Of a DNA stretch of 18,741 bases, positions 6,931-14,596 are shown in pieces. The DNA is from NORP181 sp047623555 (GTDB lineage Bacteria > Pseudomonadota > Alphaproteobacteria > Rhodobacterales > Rhodobacteraceae), in contig JBLHMP010000079.1 of NCBI GenBank assembly GCA_047623555.1, forward strand, positions 1 to 18,741. The letters are read 5' to 3'. Position 1 is the first letter of the stretch, and each line of letters starts with the position of its first letter. The notes beneath the pieces are model-generated. The model saw only the letters and a list, made by a program, of their open reading frames with translations. It had not been told where the DNA came from and did no database searches. A program made the translations under genes and the position numbers.

Positions 6931-9238
6931 CAGATATCCTTGGGGGTTCAAAGGCGCGAACCGTGGGTGGCTCGCCTTTGTATCGTTCAACTTCCACCAG
7001 ACAGCTATGTGCCGTCGGCCCCTGTGCCAGACGTGACGTGCCGGTGTCGCGGGTCAGCACATTTGGGTTGCCATGGCGACACAGCAGCGTGCCGTCGGGT
7101 TGGGTTTCGCCGTCAAGCCAGGCGCCGGTGCTTAGCTGGATCACATCAACCCGGATGTCATCGCTCAGAACCGCGATGGCCAGACAGGCGCCGCGATCAT
7201 TAAACAGGCGCACCAGATCGCCACCCGAAATGCCGCGTGCGGCGGCGTTTTTGGGGTGTATCAGCACCGGTTCGCGCCCGTCGATCTTGGCGGCACGGCT
7301 AACCGCGCCATGATCAAGTTGTGAGTGCAATTTGTGTTTTGGCTGGTTGGAAATCAAATGCAGCGGGTGTTTGGTGTCGGTCATGCCAAGCCATTCGTTG
7401 GGCACCAACCACGTCGGGTGACCGGGGCAATCATTATAGCCGAATCCGGCGATGGTATCCGAGAAAACCTCGATTTTACCGCTGGGTGTGTGCAACGGGT
7501 TGGCCGTTGGATCATGGCGGAAACTGGCCAGCGATACGCGGGATTTTTTGGGCGGTTCAACGTGGTGCCAGCCTGTGGCGCGCAGCTCCTCTAGCGGTGG
7601 CAGGGTGACGCCGGTTTCGGACGCGGACTGACGGCTTTGGTCGTATATCCAGCGCAGCCAGTCCTCGGCGTCAAAACCTTGGGTAAAGGTCTGCTCAGTG
7701 CCCATCTTGCGGCTGATCCCGGCGAAAATATCAAAGTCGTTGCGGGCGTCGCCGACGGGTGTAATTACCTGATCCATCGCAATAATATAGGGGTCACGCG
7801 GGGTTAGCATCAGGTCGCGACGTTCTAGCGGGGTGGTGCAGGGCAGCACGATATCGGCGTGTTTGGCCAGCGCATTCCAGCACCATTCGTGCACAATCAC
7901 CGTGTCCGGTTTTTGCCAGGCGCGTTTCAGCCGTGCCAGATCTTGGTGGTGGTGAAACGGGTTACCGCCGGCCCAATAGACCAGTTTGATATCGGGGTAG
8001 GTGATGGTGTGGCCATTATAGTCAAAACCCGCGCCGGGGCTCAGTAGCATGTCACTGATCCGCGCCACCGGGATGAATTCTGCAACTGGGTTTTTGCCCT
8101 GTGGAAAGGCCCGGTATTTGACGTCGCGGGTTTCCAGCCCAACCGAATTGGCGGCACCGTAGCCATAGGAAATGCCACCGCCGGGCAGGCCGATCTGACC
8201 GATCATGGCGGCAAGAACGGTGCCTGCCCAGAACGGTTGTTCGCCGTATTGTTGCCGGGTCAGCGCCCAGTTGATTGAGATCATCGTGCGGGTTTTGACC
8301 ATGCGCCGGGCCAGCGTGCGGATGTCATCTGCGGGCAGATCGGACAGGTTCGCGGCCCACTCGGCTGTCTTTTCAATGCCGTCAGATTTGCCCATAAGAT
8401 AGTCGGCAAACGGGCCAAACCCCACCGTATAGCGCGCAAGAAAGTCGCGATCATGCAGGTTTTCCACCAACAGCGTATGCGCCAGCCCCAGCATCACCGC
8501 GACGTCCGATCCGGGACGAGGGGCCAGCCAATGGGCGTCTAAATCACCGTCCATGTCACCACGCAGGGGCGAAATGTTAACAAATTCGACACCCGCCGCG
8601 CGCGCCTGTTTTAACGCCTCGCGGGTACGGTGGCGTGCGGTTCCACCGGCGCTTACCTGGGCATTACGGGTTGGCACGCCGCCAAAACCAACGAGCAATC
8701 CGCCGCTGTCGATGATCGACTGCCAATCGGTCTGTTTGTGCATCAGCGTGGCAAATTCACCAATCACATGCGGCAGGATCACCTCGCCTGCGGCGTGGCT
8801 GTAGGTGTTGACTGAGCGGGTATAGCCGCCGATGCCGTTGAGAAACCGGTGCAGTTGGCTTTGGGCGTGATGGAACCGCCCGGCGCTGCCCCAGCCGTAT
8901 GATCCGCCATAAATCGCCGAGTTGCCAGATGTTGACCGCACCCGGTCAAGTTCAGCTGCGACCAGGGTTTCGGCTGTTTCCCAGCTTACCGGAACAAAGG
9001 TATCGTCACCGCGCAGATCGGTGGCGTGACCGGGCCCGCCGCGCAGCCAGCTTTGGCGGACCATTGGCGTTTTGATCCGGGTTGGCCCATCCAAAACGTC
9101 AACGATACCGTTCCCGATGGGCGACGGATCGGGGTCTGCCTCAAACCCGGTCAGGCCGGTAATACGGCCATTTTGGGTCTGAACACGGTAGGTGCCCCAA
9201 TGGTTGCTGGTCAGCGGATCGGTTGGTGTCTTGCTCAT
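6923..9238 (-). CDS. bisC: BisC-like cytoplasmic molybdopterin sulfoxide reductase
   Basis: A 771-residue member of the DMSO/TMAO/biotin sulfoxide reductase group (bis-MGD molybdenum enzymes), which reduces S-oxides such as biotin or methionine sulfoxide. Visible hallmarks: GGSYGW ending in Trp116 and TYSHAAG with Ser147, matching the Trp and Mo-ligand Ser of Rhodobacter DMSO reductase; NPFHHHQD mid-protein; SGKIEVFSDTIAGFGYND; the C-terminal dinucleotide-binding segment near HKLHSQLDHG; and a terminal FEPP, as in E. coli BisC. There is no twin-Arg signal and no N-terminal Fe-S cysteine motif, so it should work in the cytoplasm, unlike TorA or DorA. Start ATG 9238 has AAGGG about nine bases upstream. 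It lies 30 bases after the PLP gene and its stop overlaps the amidohydrolase start. The physiological substrate is not shown. Confidence 0.88.
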   Translation of the reverse strand: MSKTPTDPLTSNHWGTYRVQTQNGRITGLTGFEADPDPSPIGNGIVDVLDGPTRIKTPMVRQSWLRGGPGHATDLRGDDTFVPVSWETAETLVAAELDRVRSTSGNSAIYGGSYGWGSAGRFHHAQSQLHRFLNGIGGYTRSVNTYSHAAGEVILPHVIGEFATLMHKQTDWQSIIDSGGLLVGFGGVPTRNAQVSAGGTARHRTREALKQARAAGVEFVNISPLRGDMDGDLDAHWLAPRPGSDVAVMLGLAHTLLVENLHDRDFLARYTVGFGPFADYLMGKSDGIEKTAEWAANLSDLPADDIRTLARRMVKTRTMISINWALTRQQYGEQPFWAGTVLAAMIGQIGLPGGGISYGYGAANSVGLETRDVKYRAFPQGKNPVAEFIPVARISDMLLSPGAGFDYNGHTITYPDIKLVYWAGGNPFHHHQDLARLKRAWQKPDTVIVHEWCWNALAKHADIVLPCTTPLERRDLMLTPRDPYIIAMDQVITPVGDARNDFDIFAGISRKMGTEQTFTQGFDAEDWLRWIYDQSRQSASETGVTLPPLEELRATGWHHVEPPKKSRVSLASFRHDPTANPLHTPSGKIEVFSDTIAGFGYNDCPGHPTWLVPNEWLGMTDTKHPLHLISNQPKHKLHSQLDHGAVSRAAKIDGREPVLIHPKNAAARGISGGDLVRLFNDRGACLAIAVLSDDIRVDVIQLSTGAWLDGETQPDGTLLCRHGNPNVLTRDTGTSRLAQGPTAHSCLVEVERYKGEPPTVRAFEPPRISDG

Positions 9239-9268
9239 GCAGGGCCCTTTCAGATGTTAGGCCAATCA

Positions 9269-10744
9269 TCAGCCACCGGCATTGAACCTGTCAATCATTT
9301 GATCCCAAACTGGCACAAGATTCATCAGGTTATCCCAGAACGATTGATCCCGGCGCTGGTCAAAATCGGCCAGTGAAACGCCCTGTTGTTCGACCCAGGT
9401 GTAATAGCCCAGATTAAACACCCGCTCGCGGTTAAACCGGCCCAGTTCGGTCATGTGGTCGATGCCAAGGCCCAGCACATGCCGCCCAAAGGTTTCCGCC
9501 GCTTCGACCTCGGAAAATTTACCGTCAAACAGTTTGTTCTCGGCAATCAACAGCTCGGTTTGGTACATTGAAGCGCCATCGGTGGCGACGGTCATGACGA
9601 TGTCATCTGCCCCCAAATCCATGTATTTGGCGTATTTGATCGCGCCCAGAATGTTGGCAATCGACGATAGGCCAAAGTCACCCAAACTGGCGATTTGTTC
9701 CTGGGTCAGTCCTTTGTGGTTTGACAAAAACGCCCGGCCGGCTCCGGTGTTAAACACCAAATTCAGCCCGTCACAGGCGCGATCTGATACGCCGATGACA
9801 AAATCGGTGCCCATGACGTTGTGGATCAGCGGCACATGTTTGTCGCCGATGCCCTGAATGTTATGTTCGCCGTAGCCGTTATAAAGCAGCGTCGGGCATT
9901 CCAGCGCTTCAATGGCGCCAACTTGCATGCCCAACGACCGTTTCAGATGATCGCCCGCCGCCAATGTGCCGCCCGATCCGGTGGCGGCAACAAATGCGCG
10001 GGGTTTCAGGGTGCCGCTGGCGTTGACGTGCTCCAAAATGCGCTGCATCGCCGGGCCGGTAACGGCGCGGTGGATGATGTAATTGCCGAATTCGCCGAAC
10101 TGATTAAGGATCAGGTTTTCCGGGTCTTTGGCCAGCGTGTGGCAGGCGTCGTAAATCTCTTTTACGTTGCTTTCGGTGCCCGGCGTGCGGAAAATATCGT
10201 TTGGATCGGCCAACCAACGGTCCAGCCAATCAAAGCGTTCTTTGCTCATACCTTCGGGCAGAACTGCGACGGATCGACAGCCCAGCAACGTTGCAATCGC
10301 CACACCGCCCCGGCAATAATTGCCAGTCGAGGGCCAGACCGCACGGTGGCGGGCGGCATCAAATGTGCCCGACATCAGGCGCGGGATCAGGCAGCCATAG
10401 GCAGGCAGAACCTTATGCGTGCCAATCATCGGAAACCGGTTGCCAAGCGCCACAACGATCTTAGCCGTTACCCCAGTCAGCGCCTCGGGCAGCACGATAT
10501 GTTCGGGCACATCTACCATCGAACGGCGATCGCTGCCATTATACCAATGCACGCGAAACAGGTTGCGGGCATCGGCCCCATCCGGGTCAACGTCGGTCAT
10601 AGCGCCCAGCCGATCGGCCAGACGCGCCGGCGGATCAGCCAGATCCATAATGCGCGGCAATTCAACACCAGCCTTTTGCAGCTGGCTCACATTTCCGTCA
10701 TAAGCGGCCTTATCAACAATGCTATCTTCGAGTCCCGGCGTCAT
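9269..10744 (-). CDS. Fold-type II PLP-dependent enzyme, cysteine synthase/lyase-like, function unknown
   Basis: A 491-residue PLP enzyme of the tryptophan synthase beta/cysteine synthase fold. The likely Schiff-base Lys is K111 in IGTHKVLPAYG. The substrate-carboxylate loop is STGN at 139-142, and the PLP-phosphate loop is GSGGT at 256-260. Other family-like segments are EHNIQGIGDKHVP and TVATDGASMYQTE. It is much longer than cysteine synthase (about 310) or threonine dehydratase-like EutB (about 330), with extra N- and C-terminal sections. I recognise it as a conserved but poorly characterised family and cannot assign a reaction; beta-elimination or beta-replacement on an amino acid is the fold's usual chemistry. 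ATG 10744 has a purine-rich AAGAAAGAAAGG upstream. It lies 76 bases after the ABC ATPase and just before bisC. Confidence 0.8.
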   Translation of the reverse strand: MTPGLEDSIVDKAAYDGNVSQLQKAGVELPRIMDLADPPARLADRLGAMTDVDPDGADARNLFRVHWYNGSDRRSMVDVPEHIVLPEALTGVTAKIVVALGNRFPMIGTHKVLPAYGCLIPRLMSGTFDAARHRAVWPSTGNYCRGGVAIATLLGCRSVAVLPEGMSKERFDWLDRWLADPNDIFRTPGTESNVKEIYDACHTLAKDPENLILNQFGEFGNYIIHRAVTGPAMQRILEHVNASGTLKPRAFVAATGSGGTLAAGDHLKRSLGMQVGAIEALECPTLLYNGYGEHNIQGIGDKHVPLIHNVMGTDFVIGVSDRACDGLNLVFNTGAGRAFLSNHKGLTQEQIASLGDFGLSSIANILGAIKYAKYMDLGADDIVMTVATDGASMYQTELLIAENKLFDGKFSEVEAAETFGRHVLGLGIDHMTELGRFNRERVFNLGYYTWVEQQGVSLADFDQRRDQSFWDNLMNLVPVWDQMIDRFNAGG

Positions 10745-10820
10745 GGCACGGCCTTTCTTTCTTGGTCATATGAGGGGCCCGGTTTTAACAAATCACGGGC
10801 GGGTAACGGGCTATTCCGGG

Positions 10821-11627
10821 TTAACCAGAATCAAGCACCGCATGTAGGAACTGCTTGGTTCGTTCGTTTTTAGGATCGCCAAACAACTGATCTGGCGTGC
10901 CTTGTTCGGCAATTTTACCGTCGTAGAAAAAACACACCCGATCCGAGATTTCGCGCGCAAAGCCCATCTGATGCGTCACCATCAGCATAGTCAGGTTATG
11001 TTCATCGTTCAGCGACCGGATCACGTTTAACACCTCGCTGATCACCTCGGGATCAAGGGCGGATTTCACCTCGTCCAGCAACATCACCTTGGGGCGCATG
11101 GCCAGTGCGCGGGCAATCGCGACGCGTTGTTGTTGTCCGCCGGACAGGCGCGATGGGTGCTGGTCTTTTTTGGCCTCCATACCGACCATACGCAGCAAAT
11201 CAATGGCGCGGGCCTCGGCTTCGTCGCGGGGCATGCCGAGCACGTTTATCGGCGCCTCAACACAGTTTTCAAGTGCGCTCATATGCGGGAACAGGTTGAA
11301 TTGTTGAAACACCATGCCGATTTTACCGCGTTGGGTGCGCATATATTTCTCGCTTGCGACCTCAAGCCCGGCGCCTTTGGGCATATGCGTTAGCGGTGCG
11401 CCATCCAGATAAATAACACCGTCATTGATCGCCTCAAGCGTCATCAACACCCGCAGAACCGTGGTTTTGCCAGAGCCAGAGGGGCCGATGATCGACACCA
11501 TTTCATTGGGCGCGATATCAAGGTCCAGTTTGTCCAGAACGGTCAGTGCGCCATAGCTCTTGGTGACGTTGATAAATCGGACAAGCGGGGCGTCGGGGCC
11601 AAGGGTTTGGGGATATTGAGGGGTCAT
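10821..11627 (-). CDS. ehuA: Amino-acid ABC transporter ATP-binding protein, EhuA-like
   Basis: A 268-residue ATPase of a polar amino-acid uptake ABC system. Walker A is GPSGSGKTT, the signature is LSGGQQQR, Walker B is VMLLDE followed by a D-loop SALDP, and the switch His is in MVTHQM. The usual DEPTSALDP reads DEVKSALDP here; DEVT occurs in EhuA-type proteins, but Lys at that place is unusual to me. All catalytic residues are present. I prefer ATG 11627 to the longer start at 11681: it sits ten bases after the permease stop, whose TAA forms part of a TAAGG ribosome site, whereas 11681 would overlap the permease. It would energise the two permeases encoded just upstream. Confidence 0.9.
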   Translation of the reverse strand: MTPQYPQTLGPDAPLVRFINVTKSYGALTVLDKLDLDIAPNEMVSIIGPSGSGKTTVLRVLMTLEAINDGVIYLDGAPLTHMPKGAGLEVASEKYMRTQRGKIGMVFQQFNLFPHMSALENCVEAPINVLGMPRDEAEARAIDLLRMVGMEAKKDQHPSRLSGGQQQRVAIARALAMRPKVMLLDEVKSALDPEVISEVLNVIRSLNDEHNLTMLMVTHQMGFAREISDRVCFFYDGKIAEQGTPDQLFGDPKNERTKQFLHAVLDSG

Positions 11628-11637
11628 AATGCCTGCC

Positions 11638-12309
11638 TTATCGTTTGGTGAGCCCCTGAGCCCGCGCCACGGCGGCCTCAAGTTTGCGTAAGCCGGCTGC
11701 CGTTGGCAGCGAGATGATCAGGAAGATGACCCCGACCATGGTGTAAGGTTCCAGATAGCGATAGGTTTCCGCCCCCAGCGCGTTTGCCGTATGCATCAGC
11801 TCGGCCACGCCAATAGTCGCCAGCATCGGCGTATCTTTGAAAATTCCGATCAGGTAATTGCCCATACCGGGCAGCGCCACCGGCAACGCCTGTGGCAGGA
11901 TCACCCGTGTATAGGTGCGCATCGCGGTCATGTTCAGCGACCGGCAGGCCTCCAATTGGCCCTTGGGTACGGCGGCAAGACCGCCGCGATAGACCTCGGA
12001 CAGGTAGGTGCCGAAATGCAGACCGATGGTCAGCATCGCCGAGACCCAGGCGGATAGGACGATGCCAAATTGCGGTGCAACAAAGTAGACAAAGAACAGC
12101 TGGACCAGCAGCGGGGTTGAGCGGATGAATTCGACGATTTCCCGCATGATGATATTAACGATGCGCGACGGGGTTTGTTGCAGCAGCAGGAACACCAAGC
12201 CCATCACCAATGCGATGCTGTAACCAACCACGGCCGCCAGCAGCGTGTTGCCGGTTGCCCATAACATCCGGGGCAGTATTTCAAAGGCAAAATCCCAACG
12301 CCATTCCAT
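11638..12309 (-). CDS. ehuD: Amino-acid ABC transporter permease, EhuD-like
   Basis: A 223-residue inner-membrane permease with about five hydrophobic segments and the ABC-2-subunit coupling motif EACRSLNMTAMRTYTRVILPQALP at about residues 121-144. The N-terminus (MEWRWDFAFEILPRML), the segment EFIRSTPLLVQL and the late YRYLEPYTMVG closely follow EhuD of ectoine/hydroxyectoine importers. It starts three bases after the EhuC-like stop, with GGAGGAG about eight bases before the ATG, so the pair is translationally coupled. The frame is intact. The substrate cannot be read from a permease; ectoine, a polar amino acid or another zwitterion are all possible. Confidence 0.88.
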   Translation of the reverse strand: MEWRWDFAFEILPRMLWATGNTLLAAVVGYSIALVMGLVFLLLQQTPSRIVNIIMREIVEFIRSTPLLVQLFFVYFVAPQFGIVLSAWVSAMLTIGLHFGTYLSEVYRGGLAAVPKGQLEACRSLNMTAMRTYTRVILPQALPVALPGMGNYLIGIFKDTPMLATIGVAELMHTANALGAETYRYLEPYTMVGVIFLIISLPTAAGLRKLEAAVARAQGLTKR

Positions 12310-12312
12310 TGT

Positions 12313-12965
12313 TTAGCTCCTCCGGTCCAAGCCCATTTTCCGCGCCGCCAATGTTTCGAGCCAGCGCAGAAAGGGGGTCAGCACAAACCGTGCCATCACG
12401 TAATAAACCAACAGCGCGGTGCCAAAGGTTTGCGCCGACATCCAGCTGGTTGCATTAATCTGCTTGGCGACAAACATCAGATCAACCACGGTGATCAGCG
12501 CCACAAGCGCAGTCGCCTTGAGCAGTTCAATTGTCAGGTTTGCCGCTGGCGGCAGCAAGGCCGGGTAGGTTTGCGGTATGATGATCCGGCGCATGCGTTG
12601 CCAGGGCGACATATTGAGCGCCAGCGCCGCCTCCCATTGGGATTTGGGCACCGATTGCACCGAGCCGCGGAAAATTTCGGCCCCAAGGCCAGAACGCCAG
12701 AGGTGAAGGCGGTGAACGACACGCCCAACAACGGCAGCACGTAGTAGATCCAGTAAAGTTGAACCAGCAGAGAGGTGCCGCAGAAAAATTCGATATAAAT
12801 TGTTGCTAACCCCCGCGCCAGACGGCTGGGTGACAGGCGCAACAGGCCAAAAATCACCGAGGTCACGATGGCGAACAGGGCCGAGCACAGCATGACAAGC
12901 ACCGTATTCACAGCGCCCTGCAACAGTTTGGGCAGATATTCGGCTATGAAGTCAAAGTAGCTCAC
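12313..12965 (-). pseudogene. ehuC: Amino-acid ABC transporter permease, EhuC-like, frameshifted by a small deletion
   Basis: Two frames together encode one permease. The first (from GTG 12965, with GGAG nine bases upstream; an in-frame ATG lies at 13010) gives MSYFDFIAEYLPKLLQGAVN through TSLLVQLYWIYYVLPLL to TSGVLALG. The second resumes at about 12685 with AEIFRGSVQSVPKSQWEAAL, the coupling loop, and RMRRIIIPQ, ending at 12313. EhuC relatives have about seven more residues between these parts (pattern LNxGAYG), so some 20-22 bases are missing, which also shifts the frame. Such a loss removes part of a membrane helix and is not a simple homopolymer read error. If real, the importer is inactive unless another permease substitutes. 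Confidence 0.8.
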
Positions 12966-13034
12966 GGGGAGGGCTCCGGGAAAACAGGGTAGGGGTGTCA
13001 GGCGACACAATTGCGCCGCCTGATGTTTTTGATC

Positions 13035-13835
13035 CTAGCGCGAGCAGGCAAATTCGGTGGAGGCATCCGCCGCAGGCAGTTGGTATTTGGTGTAGCCATA
13101 GGGCGCGGTTGCGGCCATCCAGGCCTCGCCACCAATCACTTTGGCCATCGCTGTGTTGAACGCGGCCAGGAAATCGGTGTCGGCCTTGCGCATGCCGATG
13201 CCAACCCAGTTTTGCGTCCAGACCGGCAGATCGCTGGGGTCGGTGACTTCAAATTTGCCATCAGTCTTTTCTACATGCTCCATCGCGCCAAAGAAGGTTT
13301 GGATCGCGGCGTCGGCGCGTCCGGCCTTCATCGCGGCCAGAATTTCGACCTCGCCGGCAACCAGCATCATTTGGCTGTCTGGCACGCCCTCTTTCTTGGC
13401 GGCCTCAACCGTGTTGAACCCGGCGCCGGTGACAAGTTTGGCGCCCGAGGTTATGATGTCCTGATAGGTGTGGATGTTTTTTGGATTGCCCGCTGGCACC
13501 AGAAACGCATCGCCAAATAACCCGATCGGGTTGGAAAAGTTGATGTTATCGCAGCGGCTTTTCAGAATATACATGCCGCCGGTGATGATGTCATAGCGGT
13601 TGGCCTGCAGGCCCGGAATGAGGCCAGACCATTCGTTGACGGATGTTTCGTAATTGGTGATGCCCATTTCCTTTAGCACCACCAGAGTGAGCACGTTGAC
13701 AAAGCCCAACGGCTGGCCCGCGTCCCCTGGATAGGCCCACGGAATAGCAGTGGCAAAGCCCAGGTGGATCGGGTCACCGGCGTTGATCCGGTCACTTAGC
13801 GGGTCGGCATTGGCTGCAATCGCCAAAACGCCCAT
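13035..13835 (-). CDS. Periplasmic substrate-binding protein, EhuB-like
   Basis: A family-3 solute-binding protein (polar amino acid type) of 266 residues from ATG 13835. Recognisable segments are HLGFATAIPWAYP near the N-terminus, WSGLIPGLQANRYDIITGGMY, GNPKNIHTYQDI, and AGRADAAIQTFFGAM. These align with EhuB (ectoine/hydroxyectoine-binding), but I cannot tell the ligand. The ATG has an excellent GGAGGA site six bases upstream. However, it gives only a stub of a signal peptide (MGVLAIAANA), while the same frame upstream supplies the missing Lys/Arg and hydrophobic part (KTARAIVGGTL) with no start codon. A GTG at 13893 would fit if the A4 run at 13878-13881 had one base fewer. The frame may be damaged at its start. 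Confidence 0.85.
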   Translation of the reverse strand: MGVLAIAANADPLSDRINAGDPIHLGFATAIPWAYPGDAGQPLGFVNVLTLVVLKEMGITNYETSVNEWSGLIPGLQANRYDIITGGMYILKSRCDNINFSNPIGLFGDAFLVPAGNPKNIHTYQDIITSGAKLVTGAGFNTVEAAKKEGVPDSQMMLVAGEVEILAAMKAGRADAAIQTFFGAMEHVEKTDGKFEVTDPSDLPVWTQNWVGIGMRKADTDFLAAFNTAMAKVIGGEAWMAATAPYGYTKYQLPAADASTEFACSR

Positions 13836-13947
13836 CAGTGTTCCTCCGACGATCGCCCGCGCAGTTTTCCCAAAGCCTTTTGTGCGACGTCACGGGGATA
13901 TTGATCAAAGATCGCGAACGCCGTACTAACATCAGATAGTGCCGTGT

Positions 13948-13967
13948 TTTGATGTTCGCACATCAAA
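13948..13967. promoter_or_regulatory. Perfect inverted repeat TTTGATGT-N4-ACATCAAA, candidate operator
   Basis: Eight-base arms pair perfectly around a TCGC spacer, giving a 20-base dyad. This size and its place between divergent genes fit a dimeric Lrp/AsnC or other regulator site. It could also form a hairpin in the upstream RNA. The link to the adjacent regulator is inference. Confidence 0.5.
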
Positions 13968-13980
13968 GACGTGCAAAGTG

Positions 13981-14006
13981 TGCCAAAATTTGCAGTGAAT
14001 TTGGCA
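13981..14006. promoter_or_regulatory. Inverted repeat TGCCAAA-N12-TTTGGCA before the regulator gene
   Basis: Seven-base perfect arms (nearly nine allowing one gap) flank a 12-base AT-rich centre. The dyad ends about 20 bases before the regulator start and so could mediate autoregulation, or be a second half of a compound operator with the repeat at 13948-13967. Confidence 0.4.
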
Positions 14007-14026
14007 ATAGGTGAAGAGATGACGTC

Positions 14027-14489
14027 TTGGGTGAGCTGACAGAAACCGACCGGACTATCCTGCGACTCGTGCAGGAAAACGCCCGTACGCGGCTTGATGA
14101 AATCACCGAACAGGCCGGGGCATCGGCGGCAACCGTGCAACGCCGGATCAAACATTTGCGCCGTAGCGGGGTCATTTCAGGTGAAGTGGCGGTGGTTGAT
14201 CCAGAAGAGGCCGGCTTTGCCATGACCTTATCTTATTCTCGTCGAATTGGAACGCGAAAGCCTGCATCAGCTGGATGGTTTTCGACGCAAAACCAAGGCC
14301 GAACCACAGATCCAACAATGTTACTATATCACCGGGGATGCCGATTTTGCGTTGATCGCGCTGGCCAGGAATATGAAAGACTATGAGGCGCTGACACAAC
14401 GGCTGTTTTTCGCGGATTCCAACGTCAAACGGTTTCGCACCTGTGTGGTCATGGATCGCACCAAGGTTGGCATGACGGTGCCTATATAG
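14027..14489 (+). pseudogene. Lrp/AsnC-family transcriptional regulator, frameshifted
   Basis: The first frame from TTG 14027 encodes the Lrp/AsnC winged HTH: ELTETDRTILRLVQENARTR, then the recognition helix region GASAATVQRRIKHLRRSGVI, then VVDPEEAGFAMTL. The C-terminal effector domain resumes one frame over at about 14235 (LILVELERESLHQLDGF) with YYITGDADFALIALARNMKDYE and a C-terminal RTCVVMDRTKVGMTVPI. A single extra base in TTATCTTATTCTC (about 14229-14241) explains the break. The sum, about 153 residues, equals a normal family member. It is divergent from the transporter operon and probably its amino-acid-responsive regulator. As written, only the DNA-binding half would be made. A one-base assembly error is possible. 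Confidence 0.78.
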
Positions 14490-14512
14490 ATAGGGTGCGC
14501 ACCAATGGTTCC

Positions 14513-14560
14513 CAGATCGGCAGGCGGCCCCGATCTGTCCGGCGTGTTGCGGCCGGACAG
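14513..14560. terminator. Two overlapping hairpins between convergent genes
   Basis: CAGATCGG (14513-14520) pairs with CCGATCTG (14530-14537), and CTGTCCGGC (14535-14543) pairs with GCCGGACAG (14552-14560). The stems are perfect and share three bases, so only one can fully form at a time. They lie between the end of the regulator gene and the convergent crotonase gene, fitting a bidirectional terminator, though no U-tract follows on either strand. Confidence 0.5.
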
Positions 14561-14596
14561 TCGTAGCTAGAGCGCGTTCTGCTTGGTGCCATCATC

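Larger units (their letters stand above)
13836..14026. promoter_or_regulatory. Divergent intergenic control region
   Basis: These 191 bases separate the minus-strand transporter operon from the plus-strand Lrp/AsnC-type regulator. The region should hold promoters for both and the regulator's operator. Two inverted repeats (listed separately) lie in the half nearest the regulator. I could not assign -35/-10 elements with confidence. Confidence 0.5.

Noticed and set aside
9821..10873. Long plus-strand open frame of 350 codons opposite the PLP gene
   Set aside because: It is antisense to a gene with clear PLP-enzyme motifs, lacks any recognisable domain, and has the composition expected of a shadow frame.
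11627..11681. Longer start for the ATPase at 11681
   Set aside because: It overlaps the permease coding end by over 40 bases and adds residues outside the family's usual N-terminus; ATG 11627 has a well-placed ribosome site.
10821..13835. Calling the cluster an ectoine degradation locus
   Set aside because: The transporter resembles Ehu proteins, but no eutABCDE/doe-type enzymes are present; the PLP enzyme is far too long for EutB.
13835..14155. Minus-strand ORF of 106 codons opposite the regulator
   Set aside because: It crosses the promoter region and the antisense of the HTH domain, and has no recognisable domain.
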